Both the position numbers and the translations under genes were made by a program. Shown piece by piece: positions 1-9,445 of a stretch of DNA of 64,000 bases (position 1 is its first letter; every line of letters starts with the position of its first letter). Source of the stretch: Dokdonella sp. Its GTDB lineage: Bacteria > Pseudomonadota > Gammaproteobacteria > Xanthomonadales > Rhodanobacteraceae. The DNA is taken from positions 186,001 through 250,000 of the forward strand of contig JADJQH010000001.1 of assembly GCA_016712865.1 (NCBI GenBank). Direction: 5' to 3'. Under the pieces are notes generated by a model. It was given only the letters and a program-made list of their open reading frames with translations. It was not told where the DNA came from and did no database searches.

Positions 1-1138
1 AATCCTCCAGCGTGAAATCGTCACGCTTGCCGTTCATGGACATCTGGTGGGTTGCAGTCCACAGGCCATCGGGGTTGTAGCTGTAGGTGACATCGAAGGC
101 CGGTGACAAGGACCAGCGTCCCTGCTTGTCCATCAGGAAGGCGATGTTCTTGACGTGGTCGTCCTGGTTGCGCGCAACGATGTTGAAGGCCATGCGGCGG
201 AACTGCTGTTCGATGCTGGCCATGGGCAGGTCCAACGTGCGCATGACCTGCAGGGCTTGTTCATAGCTGTAGGCACCGGCCAGGTTGAAATCGAAGTGGG
301 CCAGGGCGCCAAGGGATTGCATGTGCAATTTTTCGCCACCGGACAGCCGGTCAAAGCGGCGACTCATGAAGTGGCGTCGTCCGTTTTCCTCAAGCAAGCG
401 GCATTCGCTGATGTCGATGCCCGCAGCCCTGGCCATCAATGCGTAGGCGTATTCGATGGAGCCGTAGCCGGTGGGGTCTTCCAGCTCCTTGTCACGATTG
501 CCGCTGACGCCATCGAACTTGAGGATCCAGTAATCAAAGCCATCACCGGCGGCTACCTGGCCCGAACGCACTTCATTGGTTTGCCGATTCCAGGCAATCA
601 CCGCCTTGGCGCGTGCGCCTCCGGCGGAAGTACCGACACGCAGAATGTCGCGCAAGGTTTCGGCGGTGTCTGCGGAAGCCATCGAATGGCGCAGTCCGCT
701 GCGCTGGCTGAGAACATCGGAAGCCAGCTGCACGAGTGCGGCGATATCCAGCGGTTCGCTGGTTCGCGATTTCGGTCCTTGCGCCGGGGCAAACTCCAGT
801 GCGCCCATGCCACGCGATCCGATGTAGCACAAGCGTTCAACGGCATTGAAACTCTCGGCACTGCGTCCCTGGCTGGCCAGCCACGTGTCGATCAGGGCAT
901 TGCCGAAGCGGTCGGGCAGGGAGTCGGCCAGCAATCCGGGCAGCCCATGGAAGGTTTCACGGGCGAGGCCTGGGAAGGAATACACCCGATCGGACAGCGG
1001 CATCCGAAGCGGTGATACCTGGATCCCGCTGCGCGTGAATTCATCGGTGAACTGGAAGGCCGCAGCGGATCGGGCGTCTTCGACGGAAACTGCACCGATG
1101 GATCGGCCCCACAGCCGCACCTCGGCCACGGTGGTCAT
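1..1138 (-). CDS. hipA: HipA-family serine/threonine kinase toxin (partial, C-terminus outside window)
   Basis: Toxin kinase of a type II HipBA module; characterised members phosphorylate aminoacyl-tRNA synthetases and cause growth arrest. My translation from the ATG at 1138 gives 379 residues with an N-terminal HipA subdomain (LSDRVYSFPGLARETF), a glycine-rich loop VGTSAGGARAKAV, the catalytic-loop motif NQDDHVKN near residue 322 and the metal-binding LSPAFD motif shortly after. The frame is still open at base 1, so the last few dozen residues are missing compared with the usual 410-440. The start overlaps the stop of the antitoxin gene as ATGA (1135-1138), which indicates translational coupling. 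Family assignment is secure; the phosphorylation target is unknown. Confidence 0.93.
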   Translation of the reverse strand, partial: MTTVAEVRLWGRSIGAVSVEDARSAAAFQFTDEFTRSGIQVSPLRMPLSDRVYSFPGLARETFHGLPGLLADSLPDRFGNALIDTWLASQGRSAESFNAVERLCYIGSRGMGALEFAPAQGPKSRTSEPLDIAALVQLASDVLSQRSGLRHSMASADTAETLRDILRVGTSAGGARAKAVIAWNRQTNEVRSGQVAAGDGFDYWILKFDGVSGNRDKELEDPTGYGSIEYAYALMARAAGIDISECRLLEENGRRHFMSRRFDRLSGGEKLHMQSLGALAHFDFNLAGAYSYEQALQVMRTLDLPMASIEQQFRRMAFNIVARNQDDHVKNIAFLMDKQGRWSLSPAFDVTYSYNPDGLWTATHQMSMNGKRDDFTLED

Positions 1139-1485
1139 TTGGAGTCGTTCCAGGCCCAGGGTTGGGTCGGGGTCTTGGGTTCGCGAACCGAGGAGGCGCG
1201 CTTGCGTTGCTTGCCCTGGAACTTGAGCAGTTCGATGGGACTGGGTGTGGGCGCCGGGATCAGTGCGTTCAGGCCGCTGCCCAGGTCCAGTGCGCGCACG
1301 ACCCGGATGAAATTGGTGAGTTGGGTGGATTCGCCGGCTTCGAGGCGTTCCAGCGTGCGTTTGGAAATGCCGGCCGCGCGGGAAAGCTCAGCCTGGCTCT
1401 GGTTGTGCGCAAGCCGATGCTGACTGATGCGGCTGCCCAGCTCGATCAGTACCGCTCGATCCGATGACGAAGGCTCGATGATCAT
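1135..1485 (-). CDS. hipB: HipB-like XRE-family antitoxin
   Basis: 116-residue DNA-binding antitoxin lying immediately upstream of and overlapping hipA. A helix-turn-helix of the Cro/CI type covers roughly residues 16-70 (HRLAHNQSQAELSRAAGISK, then RTLERLEAGE). The C-terminal tail is basic and proline-rich and may contact the toxin. HipB proteins neutralise HipA and repress their own operon. Upstream, at 1543-1576, is an imperfect inverted repeat (GAATTATGCA and TATGCAATTC arms) that could be its operator; this is only a visual match. The ATG at 1485 has a second in-frame upstream possibility, but the 116-residue form fits the family. Confidence 0.9.
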   Translation of the reverse strand: MIIEPSSSDRAVLIELGSRISQHRLAHNQSQAELSRAAGISKRTLERLEAGESTQLTNFIRVVRALDLGSGLNALIPAPTPSPIELLKFQGKQRKRASSVREPKTPTQPWAWNDSK

Positions 1486-1678
1486 GATGCGTCTCCGATG
1501 ACGAGTTCAGGCGGATAATCTCGGTTATGCGCAAGACATGACGAATTATGCAACGCGATATTCCTGTATGCAATTCGGCAAAACAGGCAATAAAACGTCA
1601 ATTGGAACAACTAATCGTCATTAATGGCGCGTAAAGCCATGGTCCGGAAATCTTGTGGCTTTTCCACGCGTGGACTCG

Positions 1679-2158
1679 TCAGGAGTTGCCTCGGGCCAGC
1701 CATCGATCCAGCTGGTTGGCAAAGGCCTGACGGTCGCGTGGGTGAAGGCTGGGCGGGCCGCCGGTGTTGACTCCCGCGCCGCGCAGTTCGTCCATGAAGT
1801 TGCGCATCGAAAGGCGCTGGGCAATGGTGTCGGCGGTGTACATCTCGCCACGCGGATTGAGGGCCAGCGCGCCTTTCCCGATCACCAGCGCGGCCAGGGG
1901 AATGTCCGCGGTGACCACGAGGTCGCCTGCGCAAACGCGCCGCACGATCTCGCTGTCTGCAACATCCAGGCCCCCGCTGACCTGGATGGAGTGGATGAAA
2001 CGTGAAGGTGGGGTGCGTATCCACTGGTTGGCCACCAGGGTCACCTCGATGCCGGCACGTTCGGCGGCGCGAAACAGGATGTCCTTGATGACATTGGGGC
2101 AGGCGTCGGCATCGACCCAGATGCGGCGGGCGGGACCGCTGGCGGCGGGATCACTCAA
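1679..2158 (-). CDS. YaiI/YqxD family protein (UPF0178, DUF188)
   Basis: About 159 residues with the family signature VDADACPN near the N-terminus, and further conserved blocks TADIPLA, NPRGEMY and GVNTGGP. The fold is PIN-like but the biochemical role of the family is not established. I chose a TTG start at 2158 that overlaps the stop of the transporter gene upstream (CCTTGAGTGA), because the conserved domain begins 12 residues later. An ATG at 2269 would give 196 residues but lies deep inside the neighbouring gene in another frame. The overlap suggests an operon with the EamA transporter. Confidence 0.85.
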   Translation of the reverse strand: MSDPAASGPARRIWVDADACPNVIKDILFRAAERAGIEVTLVANQWIRTPPSRFIHSIQVSGGLDVADSEIVRRVCAGDLVVTADIPLAALVIGKGALALNPRGEMYTADTIAQRLSMRNFMDELRGAGVNTGGPPSLHPRDRQAFANQLDRWLARGNS

Positions 2159-3146
2159 GGATGTTCTTCGCTTCGGCCACGCCGAGGATTTCCGGCTGCG
2201 CCTTGCGCGCGCGCGATTCCAGCAGCGGATGCACGAACACCGCGGCAAGAAGAATCGCCACACCCGCATAGAACAGCATGCTCAACTCGTGCTGCTCGCC
2301 GAAAAAAATGGCGGCAAGGACGATGGCATAGAGGGGTTCGAGGTTGACCGCCATCTGCGCGCTGAAGGCGCTCATGTGACGAAGAGCCACCAGTGACAAG
2401 GCAAAAGGAAACAGGGTGCAGGCAACCGAGAGTGTCAGGATCAGCAGCAGGTCGCGCGAACCCGGCAGCACAAAGGGATTGCCTGACAGCGCTGGAAACG
2501 CGAAATCCATGAGGGGAATGAGTGCGGTGAGGGTCAAGGTGCCGGCGGCCAGTTCGATGCCGGTGACGGTCAAGGGATCTCCGTGTTCGACCAGGCGCTT
2601 GTTGAGGGAACTGAACAGGGCAACGAAAAATGCGGAGATCGCACCAACCAGAATGCCATTTCGGTAGGCGAACGGCACGCCTCCAACCACCAGTGCCACG
2701 CCGGGAAGTACGGCGAGGCCCAGCAGCAGCTCGCGTCGGGAGAACTTGCGCCCGGCCAGCTTGGGCTCCACCAGGGCCGTGAACACCGTCGCCAGGGCCA
2801 TGCAGGTGGCCGCAACCGAGGCATTGGACAGTTTGATCGAGCCGTAAAACGTCAGCCAGTGCAATGACACCAGCACGCCTATGCCGGCATACGATCCGAT
2901 CAGCTTGATGGGCATGCTGCGCAAGGCGCGCCATACCCCTGGCAGCAGGGCGATGGCAGCCACCACGAGAATCATCCTCCACCAGACCAGGGGCAGGGCG
3001 GAAAGACTGATCGCCTTGCCGAGGATGGCGGTGAAGCCCCACAGCAACACGCACAAATGGATCTGCCAAAGCGCCTTGGCATGAGCGGAAGCGGAAGTGT
3101 TCAGGACGCGCTCTCGAAAGGCATCGGGATTAGCCAAGCATGCCAT
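2151..3146 (-). CDS. EamA/DMT-family membrane transporter
   Basis: 331-residue membrane protein with about ten hydrophobic segments arranged as two EamA repeats, for example [23 protein letters not shown] in the first and [20 protein letters not shown] in the second, followed by the terminal segment [20 protein letters not shown]. The drug/metabolite superfamily exports amino acids, nucleotides or drugs; no substrate can be read from the sequence. An internal start about 20 residues downstream would remove the hydrophilic leader and is possible. The gene is divergent from the aminotransferase gene at 3207. Confidence 0.87.
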   Translation of the reverse strand: MACLANPDAFRERVLNTSASAHAKALWQIHLCVLLWGFTAILGKAISLSALPLVWWRMILVVAAIALLPGVWRALRSMPIKLIGSYAGIGVLVSLHWLTFYGSIKLSNASVAATCMALATVFTALVEPKLAGRKFSRRELLLGLAVLPGVALVVGGVPFAYRNGILVGAISAFFVALFSSLNKRLVEHGDPLTVTGIELAAGTLTLTALIPLMDFAFPALSGNPFVLPGSRDLLLILTLSVACTLFPFALSLVALRHMSAFSAQMAVNLEPLYAIVLAAIFFGEQHELSMLFYAGVAILLAAVFVHPLLESRARKAQPEILGVAEAKNILE

Positions 3147-3206
3147 CGTCGTGATTCAAGGCATACTGCCGGCCTTTCGTTGACGGCCGTTGCATCGCAT
3201 CCTGGA

Positions 3207-4004
3207 ATGAGTGAATCCCGCATCGAACTCAACGGCCGCGAGCCAGGAATCGGCGAACTTGCGTCCCTTGCGCAGCTCAACTACGGACACTTCACGTCCT
3301 TTCGCATGGACGACGGCAAGGTTCGCGGTCTCGGCCTGCATCTGCAGCGCCTGGTCGATGCGACCCGTACACTGTTCGGAACCGAGCTGGACAGCGACCG
3401 CGTTCGCCATTGCCTGCGTCGCATGGCCGTTGAAGGATCGCAATGGGTTCGCGTGAGCATCGTTTCGCTGGCCTTTGAGCGCAGGCGTCCGGAGCAGCCG
3501 GTCGAGGTGGACATTCTGGTCTCCACCCGGGCAGCGCACGGGGAAATCCGCCCGGCCCTGCGGGTGAAATCCCTCGTGCACACCCGACATGTCCACGGCA
3601 TCAAGCATCTTGGAACCTTCGAGTTGTTCCATGCACTGCGCGAAGCGCGGCTGGCGGGATTCGATGACGCGTTGTTCACCACGCCAGCCGGTGAAATCTG
3701 CGAAGGCTCCACCTGGAACATCGGCTTCTGGGATGGACACGCCGTGGTCTGGCCGAAGGGTCCATGCCTGCCGGGCGTCACACGACAACTGCTGGACGCT
3801 GGCCTGCGCCTGGCGGGCGTGCAAACCCGTTCGGAGTCGATCCATCTTGGCAGCCTTGACCGCTTCCAGTGGGCGTTTGCCCTCAATTCCGGCGCAATTG
3901 GCCCGATGATCAGCTGCATTGACCAGCACGCATTTGATTGCGATGCAGCGTTGCTGGAAGAATTCGTTTCCATCCATCGCCAGCAACCCGTGGAGTCTAT
4001 TTGA
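3207..4004 (+). CDS. Class IV aminotransferase-fold PLP enzyme
   Basis: 265-residue fold-type IV PLP protein. The block HVHGIKHLGTFELFHALREA contains the lysine expected to bind PLP, and TPAGEICEGSTWNIGF matches the substrate/cofactor loop of branched-chain aminotransferases and aminodeoxychorismate lyases. It is not close enough to IlvE or PabC for me to name the reaction. I chose the ATG at 3207 (MSESRIEL) because the upstream open frame has no homologous sequence. Its stop overlaps the start of the acyltransferase gene as TGATG, so the two are co-translated. Confidence 0.83.
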   Translation: MSESRIELNGREPGIGELASLAQLNYGHFTSFRMDDGKVRGLGLHLQRLVDATRTLFGTELDSDRVRHCLRRMAVEGSQWVRVSIVSLAFERRRPEQPVEVDILVSTRAAHGEIRPALRVKSLVHTRHVHGIKHLGTFELFHALREARLAGFDDALFTTPAGEICEGSTWNIGFWDGHAVVWPKGPCLPGVTRQLLDAGLRLAGVQTRSESIHLGSLDRFQWAFALNSGAIGPMISCIDQHAFDCDAALLEEFVSIHRQQPVESI

Positions 4005-4930
4005 TGCTTGTCACCTTGCGCGTCGCGTTCAATGGCACGCTGATTGCGCTCAACACGCTGGTTCACGCCACGCCGCTGCTGCTGTTGGCCCTGATCAAGC
4101 TGATCGTGCCGATTCCCTGGTTCCGACACTTCATCTCCGCGGTTTTGGCTGCAATTGCGGAGAGTTGGATCGCGGTCAACAGCGCATTGATCCGCCTGTT
4201 GACGGGTTTGCATGTTGATGTGAATGAGCTGCCCAGTTTGCGCAGGGATGGCCGTTACCTGCTGATCTGCAACCACCAGAGCGTTGCAGACATTCCGGTC
4301 GTGCAGGGCGTGCTCAATCGTCGCATTCCATTGCTGCGCTTTTTCCTGAAGCAGGAATTGATCTGGGTGCCGGTGCTTGGCCTGGCTTGGTGGGCGCTGG
4401 ATTTTCCCTTCATGCATCGGACCACGAAGTCCCAGTTGGCCAAGAATCCGGCACTCGCTGGCAAGGACAGACATGCCACGCGCGCGGCCTGCGAGAAGTT
4501 CCGCCACACGCCGGTTTCAATCATCAATTTTGTCGAAGGCACGCGCTTCACGGCGGCCAAGCACAGCAGCAGAAAGTCTCCCTACGCACACCTGCTGGCC
4601 CCGCGCTCCGGCGGCATCGCCTATGTGGTGGAGGCCATGGGCGATGTGCTGGATGGCGTCATCGATGTTTCGCTTTTCTATCCCGGCGGCATTCCGGGTG
4701 CCGTGGATCTGTTCGCAGGCAAGGTCAAACGGGTTGCCATGAAGGTCGAATTGCTTTCATTGCCCGCCAATCTTCGTGGGGGCGACTATGCGGGTGATGC
4801 GGAATGCCGCAAGGCATTCCAGGCCTGGCTCAACGAGCGCTGGCAACTCAAGGATGCCTGGATCGACAGCCGGGCGCGATCACAGGTGGACTCCGGCGCG
4901 GATTCGCGGGCTGGCCGGCCAGGCGCGTGA
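4004..4930 (+). CDS. PlsC-like (YihG-type) acyltransferase
   Basis: 308-residue lysophospholipid acyltransferase-family protein. An N-terminal hydrophobic region (LLLLALIKLIVPIPWF) anchors it to the inner membrane. Motif I is NHQSVADIPV (NHx4D with the catalytic His/Asp) and motif III is VEGTRF. The length and the order of blocks resemble YihG, a 1-acyl-glycerol-3-phosphate acyltransferase homologue of E. coli, more than the shorter PlsC. The C-terminus is charged and low-complexity. It is translationally coupled to the upstream aminotransferase-like gene. Confidence 0.85.
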   Translation: MLVTLRVAFNGTLIALNTLVHATPLLLLALIKLIVPIPWFRHFISAVLAAIAESWIAVNSALIRLLTGLHVDVNELPSLRRDGRYLLICNHQSVADIPVVQGVLNRRIPLLRFFLKQELIWVPVLGLAWWALDFPFMHRTTKSQLAKNPALAGKDRHATRAACEKFRHTPVSIINFVEGTRFTAAKHSSRKSPYAHLLAPRSGGIAYVVEAMGDVLDGVIDVSLFYPGGIPGAVDLFAGKVKRVAMKVELLSLPANLRGGDYAGDAECRKAFQAWLNERWQLKDAWIDSRARSQVDSGADSRAGRPGA

Positions 4931-4996
4931 TGTGATGGCGGCCTGGGTCTGCCTGATAGAATCCGCCCCCATTTCCATCCCGTTGCAGGTAACACC

Positions 4997-5716
4997 ATGG
5001 GCAGAGGCCCGAGTATCGAAGGTCGCAAGAACGCGGAAGACGCCAAGCGCGGCAAGATTTTCACCAAGCTGATCCGCGAAATCACCGTGGCAGCAAGAAA
5101 CGGCGGCGACCCGGCAGCGAATCCGCGTTTGCGCATTGCCATCGACAAGGCATTGTCGGCCAACATGACCAAGGACACGGTGGAAAGGGCCGTGCGCCGC
5201 GGCTCCGGCGCGGATGGTGCCGACAACATGGAGGAGTTGCGCTACGAGGGCTATGGTCCGGGTGGGGTCGCCCTGATCATCGACGCCATGACCGACAATC
5301 CGGTGCGCACCGTGGCTGACGTGCGCCACGCACTGTCCAAGCATGGCGGCAACCTCGGCACCAGCGGTTCGGTGGCCTTCCAGTTTTCCCGGGTTGGCGA
5401 ACTGGTCTATGCCACGGCGTCAACGGATGTCGAAGAGAAGATCCTGGAAGCGGCGCTGGAAGCCGGGGCCGATGACGTGGTCAATGGCTCGGGCCAAAGC
5501 ACCGTGCTGTGTTTACCCGAGAATTTCGAGTCGGTGAAGGTTGCGATGGTCGCGGCGGGATTTACGGCAATCAGCGACGGCGTGGTGATGCGACCGGCCA
5601 ATCGCGTGGCCGTTGCCGCCGAGGTGATCGAAACCCTGACCGATCTTCTCGACTGGCTCGATGAGCTGGACGATGTCCAGGAGGTCTACCACAACGCTGC
5701 ATTGCCGGAATCCTGA
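4997..5716 (+). CDS. yebC: YebC/PmpR-family transcriptional/translation-associated regulator
   Basis: 239 residues starting MGRGPSIEGRKNAEDAKRGK, matching the family start (MAGHSKWANIKHRK...). Conserved blocks RLRIAIDKALSANMTKDTVE, EGYGPGGVALI and NLGTSGSVAF follow. Members are cytosolic DNA-binding regulators; recent work links family members to relief of ribosome stalling. The gene lies 66 bp after the acyltransferase gene and may have its own promoter. The family assignment is secure; the regulated targets are unknown. Confidence 0.93.
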   Translation: MGRGPSIEGRKNAEDAKRGKIFTKLIREITVAARNGGDPAANPRLRIAIDKALSANMTKDTVERAVRRGSGADGADNMEELRYEGYGPGGVALIIDAMTDNPVRTVADVRHALSKHGGNLGTSGSVAFQFSRVGELVYATASTDVEEKILEAALEAGADDVVNGSGQSTVLCLPENFESVKVAMVAAGFTAISDGVVMRPANRVAVAAEVIETLTDLLDWLDELDDVQEVYHNAALPES

Positions 5717-5725
5717 GGCCACGAC

Positions 5726-6622
5726 ATGCATGCACGAATTGCGCTGGCGTTGCTGATGTCGGCTTGCTCGGTCGCGGCCTGCTCCCCGCGCGATGCGCGA
5801 GTGCCAAAGTCCGCGCAGGAATTGAAAATTGCCAGCTGGAATCTCGAACATCTGGCCGAACAGGACGGCTTGGGCTGCCGTCCACGCACGGAAGCGGACT
5901 ACGCCGCCTTGCGCAATTACGCAAAGCGCCTCGATGCGGATGTGATTGCATTCCAGGAAGTGGAGAGTGCGGTCGCAGCCGCGCGCGTGTTTCCTTCGAC
6001 GGAATACAGCATTGTCATCTCCGGGCGCCCAGCCAGCGGTCGCCAGCATTTTTGTGGACGGGATGCGACCGACGGTCCACTGATCCGTGAACAGAAGGCC
6101 GGATTTGCCATCCGCCACGGGGTCGAATTCAAGCGCAATGCGGATCTCGCGGCACTCGGACTGGACAATGCCGACTTGCGCTGGGGTGTGGACATCACCT
6201 TGCAGGGCGAACACCCGCTGCGACTTCTCGCCGTGCACCTGAAGAGCGGATGCTCGGCGGGGAGTGATCGGGAAGCGTGTCCGGTTCTGTTCGAGCAGGT
6301 GCCGGTGCTTGATCAATGGATCAATGCACGGGAGCGCGCAGGCGAGGCATTTGCCATTCTCGGTGACTTCAACCGGCGCTTGGCCTTGCCTGAGGATTCG
6401 GTTTGGAAGGCGCTGGAAGAGGACGTTGACCTGACCGATGCCAGCGGTGGCGAGCCGGCGCGTTGCCAGGAACGCTATCCGGATTTCATTGACCACATCG
6501 TGCTGGATCCGCGTGCTGCCTCGCGGTTCGTAGCAGGTTCATTCGAGCAATTCGATTACGGCGTGAGCGAAGCCGAGCATCCATCCGACCATTGTCCGAT
6601 CGCGATACGCGTCGGGCAGTAG
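5726..6622 (+). CDS. Endonuclease/exonuclease/phosphatase-family lipoprotein
   Basis: 298 residues with a lipoprotein signal (lipobox near SVAAC at residues 15-19), so probably periplasmic and membrane-anchored. The EEP fold is shown by IASWNLEHL (metal-binding Asn), VIAFQEVES (catalytic Glu), HLKSGC, ILGDFNR (Asp/Asn pair) and the terminal SDHCPIAI (catalytic Asp-His). The fold includes DNases, sphingomyelinases and phosphatases, so the substrate stays open. It follows yebC by only 9 bp and is likely co-transcribed with it. Confidence 0.87.
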   Translation: MHARIALALLMSACSVAACSPRDARVPKSAQELKIASWNLEHLAEQDGLGCRPRTEADYAALRNYAKRLDADVIAFQEVESAVAAARVFPSTEYSIVISGRPASGRQHFCGRDATDGPLIREQKAGFAIRHGVEFKRNADLAALGLDNADLRWGVDITLQGEHPLRLLAVHLKSGCSAGSDREACPVLFEQVPVLDQWINARERAGEAFAILGDFNRRLALPEDSVWKALEEDVDLTDASGGEPARCQERYPDFIDHIVLDPRAASRFVAGSFEQFDYGVSEAEHPSDHCPIAIRVGQ

Positions 6623-6629
6623 GCAAGAC

Positions 6630-6992
6630 TCAGCGTTTCAGCAAGTCCTTCAAACCGGCAAAAGGGTTGTTGGTAGCCGGGGCAGGGTTGTCCCCCGGCG
6701 CGGGAATGTTGCCCGCTGCGTTGTCGATGTAGCGGGAATGCTCGTTGTCGTGGCAGTACACGCAGAGCAGTTCCCAGTTGCTGCCGTCCTGCGGATTGAA
6801 GTCGTGATCGTGGTTGCGATGGTGCACGGTGAGCTCCTGCACATTGGCGCGGGTGAACTCGCGCGCGCAGCGGCCACACACCCACGGATACATCCTGAGG
6901 GCGCGCTCGCGGTATCCGGCTTCGCGCTGATCGCGGTCCCGCCGGGCCTGGGCAACGATGCGATCGAGCTTTTCGGTATCCAAGGGTTTCAT
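6630..6992 (-). CDS. yajD: YajD-like HNH nuclease family protein
   Basis: 120 residues with a zinc-binding HNH fold. CGRCARE supplies the first Cys pair, VHHRNHDHDFNPQDGSNW the HH/N core, and LLCVYCHDNEHS the last Cys pair and His. This arrangement and length match E. coli YajD, whose physiological role is not settled. The C-terminal tail NPFAGLKDLLKR is typical of the family. The gene converges on the preceding lipoprotein gene with 7 bp between stops. Confidence 0.88.
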   Translation of the reverse strand: MKPLDTEKLDRIVAQARRDRDQREAGYRERALRMYPWVCGRCAREFTRANVQELTVHHRNHDHDFNPQDGSNWELLCVYCHDNEHSRYIDNAAGNIPAPGDNPAPATNNPFAGLKDLLKR

Positions 6993-7019
6993 CGGCCTGC
7001 CGGAAAAATGCTTGATGGG

Positions 7020-8537
7020 CTATCCAATCACGCCACCCGGCTCGGTATTCTTGAAGCTCTGCGATACGAGTTGCCGGGTCAGGCGGAAGGTGCCTTCGCG
7101 CACCACCCGCGTCAAGCGAATGTCGATGATGGTGGTTTCATTGGCGCTGATCATCGGCAGCAGATCCTTGACGCTGGAGTGCAGTTCGCTTTCCCAATGC
7201 TCGACGAAATGCTCCCCATCGCGTGACTGGATCTTCAATCCATAGGGTGGTCGGGCGATCCACTCCAGGCGCGCAGTCTGGCCGGGCTTGGGGCCTGGAA
7301 TCGCAGGGCAACCGGTGAGAGCGGCGTGGTTGAGGAAGAAGGTGAGGTTGCCGGAGCGCTTGTTGAACTGTCGGTCGGCAAGAAATCCTTCCGGCAATTG
7401 GTTTGGATCATGATTGGGGCCTGCGGTCAGCAGCAGCTTCACCTCCGGCGCGCTCATGCCTTCGGAATCGAGCAAGCGGAATATCACCATGGCATGCGGA
7501 TCGTGGAAGTAGCGACGGTCTGGCAGCACCGGCACCTTTTCGATTTCGAGGCGGTTGTCGATGGCCTGCTGGGTGGCATTTTCGCTGCTGAAAGCCTGGG
7601 TCAGCGCGGCATAGCTTCCGGCATCGGCAACCCGCAGGCAGCGCAGGATGGCATCCACCGTGGCGTGGGGTGCCCCGTCATTGCGCACGCTGCGCATGAT
7701 GCCCTTGTCACCGCCGCTGTGTGATGCGCCGGCAACAATCTTGAAGGCGGTGCTGGCAGATCGCCGACCGCGTACGTATTCCAGGCTGCGCAGGCGCTTG
7801 CGTGCGGAAGGCAAGGACTCGCCGGCAATGATCGCCGGTTGCTGCAGGATGATGTGCGAGGCATTGAGGTTGGCAGCGGCAAGGCGGACCACGCCATCGG
7901 AACCGATCTCGCCGGTGTAAGGGTTGATGAAGTCGTACAGCTTGCGGTCGATGGTTTCGCCGCTGAGCACGAACTGGAAAATCGGGTTTGCCGATTCGGT
8001 GAGCTTCAGGCGGGGATAGTCGTTGATCCAGCGCAGGTTGAGCTCGCAGGCTTCCGGGCTGCCGAGTTCCAGCCAGTCGAGCACGCCTTGGCCGGGTTCG
8101 ACCCCGTCAAACCAAGCCTTGATCGCGCCGAGCCGCGACTTGCCGAGCTGGGCCAGCGCCGAGCCAAAATTTGCGGGCGCCAGCATGATCAGGTGGCTCA
8201 TCGGGCATTGCCCGGTCAACTTCGTTTGCACGTAATGGCGATCAAACCAGTCACGCACCACCGGACCGCCGGTGGAGTGGGTGATGCAGACAAAACGGCG
8301 TTGGGCGCCCGCCTGCGCCAGTACCGGTTGCAGGGCGGCCTCGAACGCGCGGGAAAGATCCGGCAATCGTACCTCATCGCGAAAGCTGATGTACTTGCCC
8401 AGGTAAAGGTGCTGTACGTCCAGTTTCGGGCCGCCGCCCTTGGTCGATTCAGCGGCCAGACGCGCCGGCAATTCGCCGTAGGTGTCCGTGCTGGTCACGC
8501 TCCAGCCGTGCACGAAGATGACAAGCAATGCGGCCAT
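7020..8537 (-). CDS. Large alpha/beta hydrolase (lipase/phospholipase-like)
   Basis: 505 residues. The N-terminus LVIFVHGWSV is the oxyanion-hole strand of an alpha/beta hydrolase, and FVCITHSTGGPVVRDW is the nucleophile elbow with Ser in a HSTGG context, similar to PGAP1-like and LCAT-like lipases. A later GASHSGGDKG segment could supply the catalytic His. The C-terminal ~200 residues do not match a domain I recognise. I moved the start to the ATG at 8537 because homologous sequence begins there. No signal peptide is evident. It may be a phospholipase; whether it is secreted is unknown. Confidence 0.75.
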   Translation of the reverse strand: MAALLVIFVHGWSVTSTDTYGELPARLAAESTKGGGPKLDVQHLYLGKYISFRDEVRLPDLSRAFEAALQPVLAQAGAQRRFVCITHSTGGPVVRDWFDRHYVQTKLTGQCPMSHLIMLAPANFGSALAQLGKSRLGAIKAWFDGVEPGQGVLDWLELGSPEACELNLRWINDYPRLKLTESANPIFQFVLSGETIDRKLYDFINPYTGEIGSDGVVRLAAANLNASHIILQQPAIIAGESLPSARKRLRSLEYVRGRRSASTAFKIVAGASHSGGDKGIMRSVRNDGAPHATVDAILRCLRVADAGSYAALTQAFSSENATQQAIDNRLEIEKVPVLPDRRYFHDPHAMVIFRLLDSEGMSAPEVKLLLTAGPNHDPNQLPEGFLADRQFNKRSGNLTFFLNHAALTGCPAIPGPKPGQTARLEWIARPPYGLKIQSRDGEHFVEHWESELHSSVKDLLPMISANETTIIDIRLTRVVREGTFRLTRQLVSQSFKNTEPGGVIG

Positions 8538-8685
8538 GCGGGATATCCTCGTGCGGGAAGGCCATTGGACTGCGCCACTCATGCAGATGCAAGCAATTGC
8601 CACGTATAAATTGCGGCGACAGGTGCAATCTCCGTGCTAGCATGCGGCCGGCCTACTGTTGCGCGGGCATGAGAAGGAGGAAATC

Positions 8686-9396
8686 ATGAAGGCTTGGTTG
8701 GCGGTTATCGTGTCACTGGTTGCCATGGGTTGCCTGGACGTACGTGCATCAGAGCCGCGAACCTGGTCCACAACATTGACCTGGAAGCTGTCCCTGGATG
8801 CTGGCGGACAGATCACCGGACTTTCGCTTGCGCAAAACCCGGACCAAATTCCGCACAAGTCAGTAGCCGAGACAATTCGAAAGTGGAAGTTCAGTCCAGG
8901 GCAATTGGACGGAGTTCCAACGGCGACCGACACGTGGCTCAGAACGACGCTCGCTGGGCAAGTAGTGAAAGGCAAGATCGCGCTTGGCGTGGAACATGCC
9001 TCGACGGGCCCCAGTATGAGAATGGTTCAGTCGGTCAGGTATCCCGAGGCTTTGGCCAGGGCGCATTTGGGCGGTCTCGTCGTGTTGGATGTGCACTTCG
9101 ACAAAGCTGGCGACATTGTTTCCATCACGCCGGTTGAGATCGCAGAAAAGAAGACGGACCCATTGTTTTTGAACGCAGCCACGGCAGCGGTCAAAACATG
9201 GAAATTCAAACCGGAGAGTGTGGGTGGATTCCCGGTCGAAGCGATCGCGCGAGTGCCCGTTTGCTTCAAGGCTCGCCCGGCTGACAGATGCCAATGGAAA
9301 GATGCGATCAGCAATACAACGCATGACGGTTTTGGTCTTGTTTCGTTGAACCCTGCCGCAAAGCTGCTGACCGACGTGACCGGCAAGGTCATGTGA
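8686..9396 (+). CDS. Exported TonB C-terminal-domain-like protein
   Basis: 236 residues preceded by a strong ribosome binding site (AAGGAGG, 7 bp upstream of the ATG at 8686). A signal peptide is clear (KAWLAVIVSLVAMGCLDVRA, with a possible lipobox). Two copies of a TonB-C-like motif can be seen: SVAETIRKWKFSP near residue 65 and NAATAAVKTWKFKPESVGG near residue 165, with RYPEALARAHLGGLVVLDVH typical of the domain start. Such soluble TonB-box proteins are common in Xanthomonadales; it lacks the proline-rich linker of true TonB. Function unknown. Confidence 0.8.
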   Translation: MKAWLAVIVSLVAMGCLDVRASEPRTWSTTLTWKLSLDAGGQITGLSLAQNPDQIPHKSVAETIRKWKFSPGQLDGVPTATDTWLRTTLAGQVVKGKIALGVEHASTGPSMRMVQSVRYPEALARAHLGGLVVLDVHFDKAGDIVSITPVEIAEKKTDPLFLNAATAAVKTWKFKPESVGGFPVEAIARVPVCFKARPADRCQWKDAISNTTHDGFGLVSLNPAAKLLTDVTGKVM

Positions 9397-9445
9397 ATTC
9401 CATCGGGCGAAAGGCGCGCCAATGCGGTCATCGCCGGGTAGCGGG

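Noticed and set aside
155-1015. Long open frame on the plus strand over hipA
   Set aside because: It is the antisense of hipA; the minus-strand frame carries all HipA motifs, and this one has none.
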